Part shown: piece by piece, positions 53,485-61,697 of the stretch
Layout: each line of letters opens with the position of its first letter
How positions within the stretch are numbered: the first letter of the stretch is position 1
From: FEN-1297 sp021817845
GTDB lineage: Bacteria > Bacteroidota > Ignavibacteria > Ignavibacteriales > Ignavibacteriaceae
NCBI GenBank assembly: GCA_021817845.1
Contig: JAKAFW010000015.1
Span: 19,180-83,179, forward strand
DNA: 64,000 nucleotides
Reading direction: 5' to 3'
Notes under the pieces: generated by a model
Seen by the model: only the letters and a program-made list of their open reading frames with translations
Told to the model about the DNA's origin: nothing
Databases searched by the model: none
Translations under genes and position numbers: made by a program

Positions 53485-53670
53485 ATTAAAATTGATAACT
53501 AAAGCTTCAAATTTTAATTTTGAAAGTTTACTTGTGACAATATATAGAATTTAATTTTGAACAGATATGTTAAAAGTTGGGGTGACTTAAAGATTTATGC
53601 TTTCTACTTTTCCATTTTTCATTATCTTTGAATGTCAAATTTCAAAATAAAATAAAATTAGAGGTTAAGT

Positions 53671-54474
53671 TTGAAAACATTATTGTGCTCGTTTTGGGTT
53701 GTATTATTTTTATCGTTTAATTCTTTTGCGCAGGATAGTCTTGCCGTAAAGGATACTATTACAACTGCAAGCGGATTAAAATATATTGTAATTACCAAAG
53801 GAACGGGTGAAAAAGCTGAAGCGGGTAAACAGGTTGAGGTTAATTACACAGGCTATCTTACAGACGGAAACATTTTTGATTCCTCTATAAAAAGAGGCGT
53901 TCCGTTCGACTTTATACTTGGTGAAGGAAAAGTAATTCGGGGATGGGATGAAGGTATCGCCTTAATGCACACCGGCGATAAATTTAGATTTATAATCCCT
54001 CCTCAGCTTGCTTATGGTGAAAGAGGAGCAGGCGGTGTTATTCCTCCAAACGCTACCCTTATATTTGATGTCCAACTTTTAAGTGTTAATACTCCGAAGC
54101 CTTCTATTGCCGACACTCTGCTGGAAACTATTTTTGACCAAGGTATGGATGCCGCTGTTAAACAATACCATCATTTATATCAAACAAAAAAAGACCAATT
54201 TAACTTTAACGAAGGTGAACTAAACAATTTAGGATTGAGATTACTTTCAGCTAAGATGGGTAAACAAGCAATTGAAATTTTCAAGCTTAACGCCGAATCC
54301 TACCCCAACTCGTCTAATGCTTTCAATAGTTTAGCTGAATCTTATTTTCTTGACGGTGATAAAGACTTAGCTCTGCAAAATTTTGAAAAGTCAGCTAAGC
54401 TAAATCCAAAAAATACTTATGCGACATTGATGATTCAGAAATTAAAAGCTGCAAGTAAAGAGGATAAAAAATAA
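53671..54474 (+). CDS. Periplasmic FKBP-type prolyl isomerase fused to TPR repeats
   Basis: A 267-residue protein starting at a TTG (no ATG in the right place). Signal peptide (CSFWVVLFLSFNSFAQ). FKBP domain at about 30-135 (VNYTGYLTDGNIFDSS, FILGEGKVIRGWDEGIALMH, PQLAYGERGAGGVIPPNATL). The C-terminal 110 residues form about two TPR motifs (AIEIFKLNAESYPNSSNAFN, ALQNFEKSAKLNPKNTY). It is a folding catalyst of the periplasm; the TPR tail may bring clients or partners. A GAGG stretch lies ahead of the start. Confidence 0.9.
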   Translation: MKTLLCSFWVVLFLSFNSFAQDSLAVKDTITTASGLKYIVITKGTGEKAEAGKQVEVNYTGYLTDGNIFDSSIKRGVPFDFILGEGKVIRGWDEGIALMHTGDKFRFIIPPQLAYGERGAGGVIPPNATLIFDVQLLSVNTPKPSIADTLLETIFDQGMDAAVKQYHHLYQTKKDQFNFNEGELNNLGLRLLSAKMGKQAIEIFKLNAESYPNSSNAFNSLAESYFLDGDKDLALQNFEKSAKLNPKNTYATLMIQKLKAASKEDKK

Positions 54475-54565
54475 TTATATCTGTCCGAAATAAGATGCTA
54501 TATGTTGTCCCTACGGGACTTTTAAGGTTTATGGAATAATTTTATTTTATAATAGAGTCGAACAA

Positions 54566-54597
54566 AACCTCCGAGGTTTAGGAAAACCTCGGAGGTT
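54566..54597. repeat. Hairpin repeat, family C copy 3
   Basis: AACCTCCGAGGTT with its complement at 54585-54597; the loop sequence is the reverse complement of copies 1 and 2, so the unit is inverted. TATATCTGTCCGAAATAA just before (about 54478) also matches the complement of 896-915 next to copy 1, so a longer composite unit is shared. Confidence 0.8.
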
Positions 54598-54639
54598 AAC
54601 TTCAGAGATTAACTTTAGAGGGGACTAGAACATGCATAT

Positions 54640-54688
54640 AGTACACAATTTCGCAGGTCATTATAAGCTCTAAAATCATTTTAGACAG
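54640..54688. repeat. Short repeat G (AATTTCGCAGGTTATTATAA), copy 2
   Basis: The stretch GTACACAATTTCGCAGGTCA, TTATAAGCTCTAAAATCATT, TTAGACAG is about 80% identical to 40028-40098 (GTACAATA..., AATTTCGCAGGTTATTATAA, AAATTATTTTGGATAGCAG). Purpose unknown. Confidence 0.5.
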
Positions 54689-54690
54689 AA

Positions 54691-55734
54691 ATGAAAACTT
54701 TAGAAGGTAGTATGTCTTTAATTGAACCAGATTCATATTTCTCTATCAAATTTGAAAATGATAAATTTATTTTTATCGATCAGACAAAGCTTCCTTTAAA
54801 TGAAGTCTATGTAGAAACTGATGATTATGAAAGGATTGCCGAAGCAATAGAAAGGCTTGAAGTAAGAGGGGCTCCGGCAATCGGTATTTCGGCAGCATAT
54901 GGGTTAGCGCTTTCGCTCAAAAATTTATCTACCGTAAATCCTGCTGAAAGATTTTCTTTAGCTTATAAACGGTTGGAAAAAACAAGACCTACGGCAGTAA
55001 ATTTATTTTATGCCTTGCAAGAAATGAAAAAAGTCTTTCAGAGCCATATAGGATCGCAAAATTTATATCAAGTAGTCTTATCTAAAGCAAAAGAAATTCA
55101 TCAGAATGATATCAATTTTTGTGATAGGATAGGTGAGAACGGTTCTAAATTATTCTTGAAAAAATCTAACGTACTTACGCATTGTAACACGGGGAAGTTT
55201 GCTACCGGTGGGGATGGCACTGCTTTCAATGTTATCAAAAAAGCATTTGAAATAGGATTGGTAAATTTTGTTTATGCGGACGAAACCCGCCCGCTATTGC
55301 AAGGTTCAAGACTAACAGCGTTTGAGCTTGAGAAAAACGGGATTCCATTTGCCATCCAAACTGATTCAATGGCTGCCGTTCTTATGCAGCAGGGTAAAGT
55401 TGACCTGGTTATAACAGGAGCCGATAGAATTGCTCTTAATGGTGATTCGGCTAATAAAATCGGAACTTATAATCTTGCTGTGCTCTGCAATTATCATAAT
55501 ATTCCTTTTTACATCGCTGCACCAACTACTACAATTGACCGAACTATTCCTACCGGAGCTGATATTCAAATTGAATTCAGAAATAAAACTGAGATCATTA
55601 ATTTTAATGGATTACCTGTAACTCGCACAAGTTATGAGACCTTTTCACCAGCTTTTGATGTGACTCCTTCTCATTTAATTTCAGGGATCATAACAGAAGA
55701 AACGGTACATCTTTTTCCATACAATTTTCTTTAA
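54691..55734 (+). CDS. mtnA: Methylthioribose-1-phosphate isomerase
   Basis: The 347-residue protein isomerises methylthioribose-1-phosphate to the ribulose form in the methionine salvage pathway. Family motifs: EVRGAPAIGISAAYGLALSL, KTRPTAVNLFYAL, the catalytic Cys in LTHCNTGKFATGG (about residue 164), ETRPLLQGSRLTAFEL, the catalytic Asp in VITGADRIALNGD (about 243) and NKIGTYNLAVL. Eukaryotic eIF2B-like fold. Its stop shares one base with the recO start (TAATG). Confidence 0.95.
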   Translation: MKTLEGSMSLIEPDSYFSIKFENDKFIFIDQTKLPLNEVYVETDDYERIAEAIERLEVRGAPAIGISAAYGLALSLKNLSTVNPAERFSLAYKRLEKTRPTAVNLFYALQEMKKVFQSHIGSQNLYQVVLSKAKEIHQNDINFCDRIGENGSKLFLKKSNVLTHCNTGKFATGGDGTAFNVIKKAFEIGLVNFVYADETRPLLQGSRLTAFELEKNGIPFAIQTDSMAAVLMQQGKVDLVITGADRIALNGDSANKIGTYNLAVLCNYHNIPFYIAAPTTTIDRTIPTGADIQIEFRNKTEIINFNGLPVTRTSYETFSPAFDVTPSHLISGIITEETVHLFPYNFL

Positions 55735-56471
55735 TGAGCGAAATAATAAAAACAGAAGCCGTAGTTTTAAGCAAACTAAACTACGGCGATACAAGTTATA
55801 TCATTTCTCTTTATACAAAAGAGTTGGGGAAAATTTCTGCAATCGTCAAAGGAGCAAGAAGCCCTAAATCTAAATTGGGGTTAATAACCGATCCGGTAAA
55901 TCATCTTCAAGTAGTACTCTATAAAAAAGATACACGTGAACTTCAAATTATTTCAAGTGCAGATTTGCTTTCAAATTTTACGGAGCTGAAGAGTGACTTT
56001 GACAAGCTCAAATATTCTCAGGCGATTATTGAGCTCGTAAAAAAATTAACCGCTGAACATGAAACCAACTCAAGGCTCTTTCATGGAATTGTTAGAATCC
56101 TGGAGCTATTAAATTCATCGGATGAAAAACCGAATATTTTGTTCGGGAGGTTTTTTCTTTTCTTCATTGAAGAACTGGGATATGAAATGTCTCTAGAAAG
56201 ATGTTCTGTATGCGGTAGATCAATTGAGCCGGATGCAGGGGTTTCATTTAATTTCGGGACGGGTATTTTGTGTCACGTCTGCAGGAAAGAAAAAGCGGAA
56301 TCTTATATATTTACACCGGAACTTTTTAACTACCTGTATTGTCTAAAAAGCAGAAAAAAAATTGAAGTGAAAGAAAAACTTGCGGATAAAGCAATTTCAT
56401 TCCTGGAAAATTATTTAAGGTATCATGTTCCTGATTTCAAAGGAATACAATCATTACAAATTTATAATTAA
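55734..56471 (+). CDS. recO: DNA repair protein RecO
   Basis: The 245-residue protein has the RecO layout: an N-terminal OB fold (TEAVVLSKLNYGDTSYIISL, KISAIVKGARSPKSKLG), a helical domain, and a zinc-binding Cys4 module (CSVCGRSI and GILCHVCRKE, residues about 158-182). It loads RecA onto single-stranded DNA with RecR. Translationally coupled to mtnA by the one-base overlap. Confidence 0.93.
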   Translation: MSEIIKTEAVVLSKLNYGDTSYIISLYTKELGKISAIVKGARSPKSKLGLITDPVNHLQVVLYKKDTRELQIISSADLLSNFTELKSDFDKLKYSQAIIELVKKLTAEHETNSRLFHGIVRILELLNSSDEKPNILFGRFFLFFIEELGYEMSLERCSVCGRSIEPDAGVSFNFGTGILCHVCRKEKAESYIFTPELFNYLYCLKSRKKIEVKEKLADKAISFLENYLRYHVPDFKGIQSLQIYN

Positions 56472-56545
56472 GAGGTTAATTGAAGATTTTTACCAATGCA
56501 ATAATGCAGAGTTAATAATTAAAAAATTTAAACGGAGAAAATAAA

Positions 56546-58030
56546 ATGAAATCTAAAAGCTTTTGGAGTGCAATTGCTTTGATAGCTGTGGGGATTGTAT
56601 TCGGTGCAATCTTAGTGTCCGGATTTAGTTTAGTCCGACCAAGTTATGCCGATATAAGTCTTGGAGCGCCTAATGCACCAGTAAATCTTGACGCCGATGC
56701 TTCGTCATTCAGTAAAGCATTTATTGAAGTAGCAAAAAATGTAACTCCTGAAATTGTCCAAATAACCGTTGTTGCTAAGGCGGAACAAAATCCTCACGGA
56801 AATTTCTTTTTCTTTCCCTTCCAAAATATGCCTAAAGAAGAAGAGGGTTCGGGAAGTGGAATTATAATATCCCCGGACGGATACATAGTAACAAACAATC
56901 ACGTTGTTAAAAATGCAACTTCGGTTAAAGTAACTTTATCTGATAAAAGAAATTTTACAGCAAAAGTTGTTGGCACAGATCCTTTGACAGATTTAGCTGT
57001 TATAAAGATAGATGCTCATAATTTGCCGGCAGCTTACCTCGGTGATTCGGACAATCTCAAAGTCGGACAATGGGTAATGGCTATCGGAAATCCTTTAATG
57101 TTAACCTCTACGGTAACTGCCGGAATTGTTAGTGCGCTTGGCAGAGGACGATTAGGTTTAATAAATAATAAATATGGTGTAGAAGATTACATCCAAACAG
57201 ATGCTGTAATTAATCCTGGAAACAGCGGCGGTGCCCTGGTAGATCTTTCAGGTGCAGTCATTGGTGTGAATTCTGCTATCGCAACAAGCGGGACCGATAG
57301 CTTTATCGGCTATGGTTTTGCTATCCCTATCAATATTGTTAAATCTGTCGCAAAAGATTTAATAGCACATGGAAAAGTTGACAGGGGCTATATTGGCGTA
57401 GAAATTGGCGATGTTGACGATGCAATGGCTAAGTCTTTAGGACTGGATAAACCACAAGGCGTTATTGTCCAAGGAATCGTTCCCGGTGGAGCCGCTTCTA
57501 AGGTCGACATTAAACCAGGCGACGTGATCTTAAAGATCGATGGGAAAGATGTTGACAAAGCTAACGACCTTCAAAGTATTATTGCTTCAAAAACTGCCGG
57601 AACGACTGTCCATCTTTCTCTTTTCCGTGATGGAAAAGACATTGAAAGAGATGTTGTCCTAAAAGAAAAAGATGAGGAAAGCAGCAACAAACCGGCTTCG
57701 GATAATAGTACTTCGAGCAATGATAATGAAAAGAAATCGGTAACAAAACTTGATAACGTTGGACTAACGGTTAGAGATCTAACTTCGCAAGAAAAAACCG
57801 ATTACAAAATCGGTAATGGTGTAATGATTACAAATGTAGCTCAATACGGTGCAGCTCAAGATCAAGGACTTTTCCAGGGAGTTGTAATTGTTGAAGCAAA
57901 TAGAGAAAAAGTTACTAACGCTCAGCAATTCAAAAAAATATTAGATAGTAAAAAAGGTTCTGCTGTATTGCTAAAGGTTGTGGATTCCAAAGGCAATAGT
58001 CGTTTTGTCGGATTAGACATCCCCAAATAG
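56546..58030 (+). CDS. HtrA/DegP-family periplasmic serine protease
   Basis: The 494-residue protein has an N-terminal signal anchor (IALIAVGIVFGAILVSGFSL), a trypsin-like domain with His in VTNNHVVKNA (about 118), Asp in DPLTDLAVIKID (about 149) and Ser in NPGNSGGALV (about 227), and two PDZ domains (about 275-370, GYIGVEIGDVDDAMAKSLGL; about 405-490). A Ser/Asn/Glu-rich linker separates the PDZ domains. It degrades or refolds damaged envelope proteins. Followed by a strong terminator. Confidence 0.95.
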   Translation: MKSKSFWSAIALIAVGIVFGAILVSGFSLVRPSYADISLGAPNAPVNLDADASSFSKAFIEVAKNVTPEIVQITVVAKAEQNPHGNFFFFPFQNMPKEEEGSGSGIIISPDGYIVTNNHVVKNATSVKVTLSDKRNFTAKVVGTDPLTDLAVIKIDAHNLPAAYLGDSDNLKVGQWVMAIGNPLMLTSTVTAGIVSALGRGRLGLINNKYGVEDYIQTDAVINPGNSGGALVDLSGAVIGVNSAIATSGTDSFIGYGFAIPINIVKSVAKDLIAHGKVDRGYIGVEIGDVDDAMAKSLGLDKPQGVIVQGIVPGGAASKVDIKPGDVILKIDGKDVDKANDLQSIIASKTAGTTVHLSLFRDGKDIERDVVLKEKDEESSNKPASDNSTSSNDNEKKSVTKLDNVGLTVRDLTSQEKTDYKIGNGVMITNVAQYGAAQDQGLFQGVVIVEANREKVTNAQQFKKILDSKKGSAVLLKVVDSKGNSRFVGLDIPK

Positions 58031-58050
58031 TCCTGAATAAATAATTCCCA

Positions 58051-58076
58051 AAAACGCCCGGTTATTCGGGCGTTTT
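58051..58076 (+). terminator. Rho-independent terminator after the htrA-type gene
   Basis: AAAACGCCCG pairs with CGGGCGTTTT around a 6-nt loop, then a run of T. Confidence 0.9.
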
Positions 58077-58112
58077 TTTTATATTTGCATTAAATTAATT
58101 TTAGGTAAATTC

Positions 58113-59324
58113 ATGATAAGATTTCTTACCGCGGGTGAATCACACGGAAAAGCTTTAACAACAATCGTTGAAGGATTCCCTTCCAACATCAAAATTGCAA
58201 ATGATTATATCAATTTCCATTTAAAGAGAAGGCAAGCCGGTTATGGTAGAGGCTTGCGAATGAAAATTGAAACGGATACGGCGGAAATATTATCCGGTAT
58301 TAGATTCCAAAAAACATTGGGTTCACCGGTTTCATTATTGATTAAAAATCGTGACTGGGAAAATTGGACCGAAAAGATGACGCCGGATAAAAGAAAATCT
58401 GAAGTTGAAAAAATAACTATCCCGCGCCCCGGTCATGCTGATTTAGTCGGAGTTTCAAAATATAATTTTGATGATATTCGAAACTCAATTGAAAGATCAA
58501 GCGCACGGGAAACTGCCGCAAGAGTTGCAGCAGCTTCAATAGCAAGAAGATTTTTAGAAGAGTTCGGCATCTCTATCGGAAGTTTTGTCGAAAGTATCGG
58601 CGGCATTTATCCAAAACAAAATTTTGCTTCAAACCTTTTTGATAATAACTTATCGAAAAATTTTAGTGGATGGAGTTTATCTGAAAAGGCAGATATAAGC
58701 GATGTGAGAGTTCTGGATGAAGATCATGAAAAACAAATCATCAACAGAATTAAATTAGCTAAAAAAAGAGGTGATACTTTAGGTGGAACCTTTTATGTTG
58801 TGGCTACAGGTGTGCCGCTGGGACTTGGCAGCTTTGTCCATTACGATACCAAGCTTGATGCGGAGTTAGCGCATTCTGTAATGTCTATTAATGCTGTAAA
58901 GGCAGTGTCTATCGGCACCGGTTTTGAAGCCGCAGAAAAATTTGGGTCGGAGTCTCATGACGAAATCATTAAAAGAGGTGAGTTGATTACAAGAAAGACA
59001 AACCGGGCAGGTGGAATTGAAGGCGGAACATCAACGGGGCTTCCTATAATTTTGCGCGCGGCAATGAAACCGATTGCTACTTTAATGAGTCCGATTGAAA
59101 GTATTGATTTGAAAAACATGAAAACTGTTGATGCAAGACGTGAGAGAAGCGATTTTGTAGCTGTTCCGGCTTGTGCTGTAATAGCTGAATCAATGGTAGC
59201 CTGGAGTCTTGCTAAATTCTTTTTAGAGAAATTCGGAGGTGATTCGCTGGAAGAAACAAAAGATAATTTTAATACTTACACTAAAAAATTATTTAACCGT
59301 GTCCGGAGAAATTTTAAAGGATAA
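58113..59324 (+). CDS. aroC: Chorismate synthase
   Basis: The 403-residue FMN-dependent enzyme makes chorismate from EPSP, the last shared step of aromatic biosynthesis. The three family signatures are visible: the N-terminal GESHGKALTTIVEGFP, the RSSARETAARVAAASIARRF motif (about residue 127) and DARRERSDFVAVPACAVIAE (about 340). Length and start are typical. A metallo-hydrolase gene starts 8 bp after the stop. Confidence 0.96.
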   Translation: MIRFLTAGESHGKALTTIVEGFPSNIKIANDYINFHLKRRQAGYGRGLRMKIETDTAEILSGIRFQKTLGSPVSLLIKNRDWENWTEKMTPDKRKSEVEKITIPRPGHADLVGVSKYNFDDIRNSIERSSARETAARVAAASIARRFLEEFGISIGSFVESIGGIYPKQNFASNLFDNNLSKNFSGWSLSEKADISDVRVLDEDHEKQIINRIKLAKKRGDTLGGTFYVVATGVPLGLGSFVHYDTKLDAELAHSVMSINAVKAVSIGTGFEAAEKFGSESHDEIIKRGELITRKTNRAGGIEGGTSTGLPIILRAAMKPIATLMSPIESIDLKNMKTVDARRERSDFVAVPACAVIAESMVAWSLAKFFLEKFGGDSLEETKDNFNTYTKKLFNRVRRNFKG

Positions 59325-59332
59325 AGAATATT

Positions 59333-59977
59333 ATGCTTGTTGTAAAAAAATTTGTTTTCAACATTTTCTCGGAAAATACATTTATTATTTGGGATGAAAA
59401 AACAAAAGAATGTGCCGTAATTGACGCCGGTTGTTCCGATAAAAGGGAAGAAGAAGAAATTGAAAACTATTTGAATAAAAATGAATTGACTGTCAAATAT
59501 CTTATTAACACACATTGCCATATAGATCATATAATTGGAAGCAAATTTGTTAAAGAAAATTTTAATCCTCAGTATTTAATTCCGGAAAAAGATTTACCGA
59601 TGCTTGAAAGAGCAGAAGTTCAAGCTGCAGCATTTGGTTTGAAAATAGAAGCCCCTCCAAAACCGGACGGGTTTATTCCGATGGCTGAGAAATTATTTAT
59701 TGGCAGTTCTGAAGTGCAATTTTTATTTACACCGGGGCATACCCCCGGAGAAATTTGTCTATATTTTGCAAAGGAAAAATTTTGTTTAACGGGTGATGTC
59801 CTTTTTAAAGATAGCATTGGCAGGACTGATTTATGGGGCGCCGATTATGATACATTAATCAATTCAATCAACTCTCAATTATTAACTCTTCCTGACGATA
59901 CACTGATTTATCCTGGTCACGGAGATAGCAGCCAAATAGGTATCGAGAAAATGCAGAACCCGTTCTTGTTGATATAA
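59333..59977 (+). CDS. Glyoxalase II-like metallo-beta-lactamase-fold hydrolase
   Basis: The 214-residue protein carries the HxHxDH zinc motif NTHCHIDHIIG (about residues 61-71), the further His in FTPGHTPGEI (about 140), the bridging Asp in FCLTGDVLFKDSIGRTD (about 157) and the last His in YPGHGD (about 200). Members hydrolyse thioesters such as S-lactoylglutathione or persulfides. It is cytoplasmic, 8 bp after aroC, so probably co-transcribed. Confidence 0.9.
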   Translation: MLVVKKFVFNIFSENTFIIWDEKTKECAVIDAGCSDKREEEEIENYLNKNELTVKYLINTHCHIDHIIGSKFVKENFNPQYLIPEKDLPMLERAEVQAAAFGLKIEAPPKPDGFIPMAEKLFIGSSEVQFLFTPGHTPGEICLYFAKEKFCLTGDVLFKDSIGRTDLWGADYDTLINSINSQLLTLPDDTLIYPGHGDSSQIGIEKMQNPFLLI

Positions 59978-60048
59978 AGGCGCTGTTTAGATATATTCAC
60001 TTAGAAAAATTTTCAAAAAAAATACTTCTTCATTATGCGGTATTGTTA

Positions 60049-60804
60049 ATGAGCAAAAAGGCTTATCATAAAAATTCGCGGATTTTGTTAACCGGATTAT
60101 TTTTCATTTGGTTAATATTATTTGAGTTTGTTATTCCCGGTAACGGTTTTTTGCCAAAGCCCTCGATAGTTTTCCTTTCTTTTGGTTCACTTATAAAAGA
60201 TTATCATCTCTGGAGGAACTTCGGGGTTACAGTATCCGAGATTTATTTTGCCCTGATAATTTCTTACTTCGTAGATTGGCTTTTGTGTAAATATATCACA
60301 GGGAATGAATGGTTTTTCAGCGCTTTGGATGCTTTCTATAAACTCTTCAAATTCCTTCCTGCAGTAATCTTGGGAATGTTTTTGATTTTATGGTTTCCGA
60401 ATTCAAACTTTAACGGAGTTATCTTTTCGCTGCTAATTTTTATAATCCCAATGGCAGTGAAGGTAAAGGAAGAATCATATAAGGTCAAACCAGAATATAT
60501 CGATGCGGCAACTTCTCTTGGTGCCGGCAAGAATGAATTATCCAAGAATGTCATTTGGAAAGCTGTGCAGCCTTCGCTATTAAATTACATTTTTGAGCTT
60601 CACTATTTAGCCTGGCTACTCTTAATTGTTTTTGAATTTATGAAAGGCGGATATGGATTGGGCTCAATTTACCGGGATGCTCTACGCTATAAAGATTTAT
60701 CTGCATTATTCTCGATTTCTATTATAACGGGAATTACAATCTTTGCCGGTTTTTATTTACTCAAATATTTTAAGAATAAATTTATTCACTGGAGTAATTT
60801 TTGA
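60049..60804 (+). CDS. ABC transporter permease (SsuC/TauC-like)
   Basis: The 251-residue protein has six membrane segments and the EAA loop of BPD-type permeases (YIDAATSLGAGKNELSKNVI, about residue 145). The N-terminal PGNGFLPKPSIVFLSFGSLI is typical of nitrate/sulfonate/taurine permeases. The start codon ATG at 60049 is preferred over TTG at 60043. It overlaps the ATPase gene. No periplasmic binding protein gene lies nearby, so the substrate is unknown. Confidence 0.88.
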   Translation: MSKKAYHKNSRILLTGLFFIWLILFEFVIPGNGFLPKPSIVFLSFGSLIKDYHLWRNFGVTVSEIYFALIISYFVDWLLCKYITGNEWFFSALDAFYKLFKFLPAVILGMFLILWFPNSNFNGVIFSLLIFIIPMAVKVKEESYKVKPEYIDAATSLGAGKNELSKNVIWKAVQPSLLNYIFELHYLAWLLLIVFEFMKGGYGLGSIYRDALRYKDLSALFSISIITGITIFAGFYLLKYFKNKFIHWSNF

Positions 60805-61595
60805 GCGGTATGAATGCGCTTTTAGAAATAAAGAATCTTTCAAAACTTTTTCACGGTCCTGCCGGTTCAAGGATTCATGTTTTAGATGGAATCAATTTTA
60901 CAATTGACTCCGCCGGAAATGACGACAGATTAACTTCAGTATTATCTCCAGCCGGAGCTGGTAAGACAACCCTTCTAAAGATCATATCTGCCCTCGAAAA
61001 ACCGTCCAGTGGGGAAGTTATTCTAAAGGAGAAAAAATATTTACAACCGGATGGAAGTATAGTTTATATTCCCGAAAACGCATCTTCATTCCCCTGGATG
61101 AGTGTGAACGAAAATATTGAATTTGCTCTTAACTTAAAAAAGATCAGCAAGGAAGAGGTTAAGAAAAGGAAAGATGAAGTAATTTCATTGGTTGGTTTAA
61201 GCGGTTATGGAAATCATTATCCTCATGAAAAAAGCTCAGGGTTTAGATTCAGAATATCGCTTGCCCGTGCACTTGCAATTCAGCCGGAAGTAATTTTGTT
61301 GGACGATTGTTTCAAAAATCTTCACAGTGAAACTAAGAAAGAGCTGCATGATTTAATTAAATCTATTAAACAACAATTAAACGTATCCTTTATTCTTGCA
61401 ACATCAAATATTTCTGAAGCCATAGACCTTTCCGGCAATATTTTGTTGTTGAAAAAAAATCCCGGTAAAATATTTCGTCAAATTAATGTTATTGAATTTA
61501 ATAAAAACCATCAAGGCGAAGATAAAAATGTTTCTCTTAAATCGGAGATTGAAAAGTCTTTTGAACATGCCGATGAAAGGATGAATATATTTTAG
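60801..61595 (+). CDS. ABC transporter ATP-binding protein with degenerate catalytic motifs
   Basis: The 264-residue protein (TTG overlapping the permease stop, or ATG at 60810) has an intact Walker A (LSPAGAGKTTLLK, about 52) but altered residues elsewhere. The Q-loop region reads IPENASSFPW where Gln is expected. The signature LSGGQ is SSGFR (KSSGFRFRISLARA). Walker B is VILLDDCF with Asp for the catalytic Glu, and the H-loop is ATSNISEA with Ser for His. It pairs with the permease. Hydrolysis may be weak or regulated; see findings. Confidence 0.85.
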   Translation: MSGMNALLEIKNLSKLFHGPAGSRIHVLDGINFTIDSAGNDDRLTSVLSPAGAGKTTLLKIISALEKPSSGEVILKEKKYLQPDGSIVYIPENASSFPWMSVNENIEFALNLKKISKEEVKKRKDEVISLVGLSGYGNHYPHEKSSGFRFRISLARALAIQPEVILLDDCFKNLHSETKKELHDLIKSIKQQLNVSFILATSNISEAIDLSGNILLLKKNPGKIFRQINVIEFNKNHQGEDKNVSLKSEIEKSFEHADERMNIF

Positions 61596-61697
61596 AAGAA
61601 GACAGAAGACACTGACTCCTGACTACTAGCTTCTTACTCCTTCTATGATAATGGATGCGTAAAGTAACTTAGTAAATAATTCAATCGAAGCTATTCA

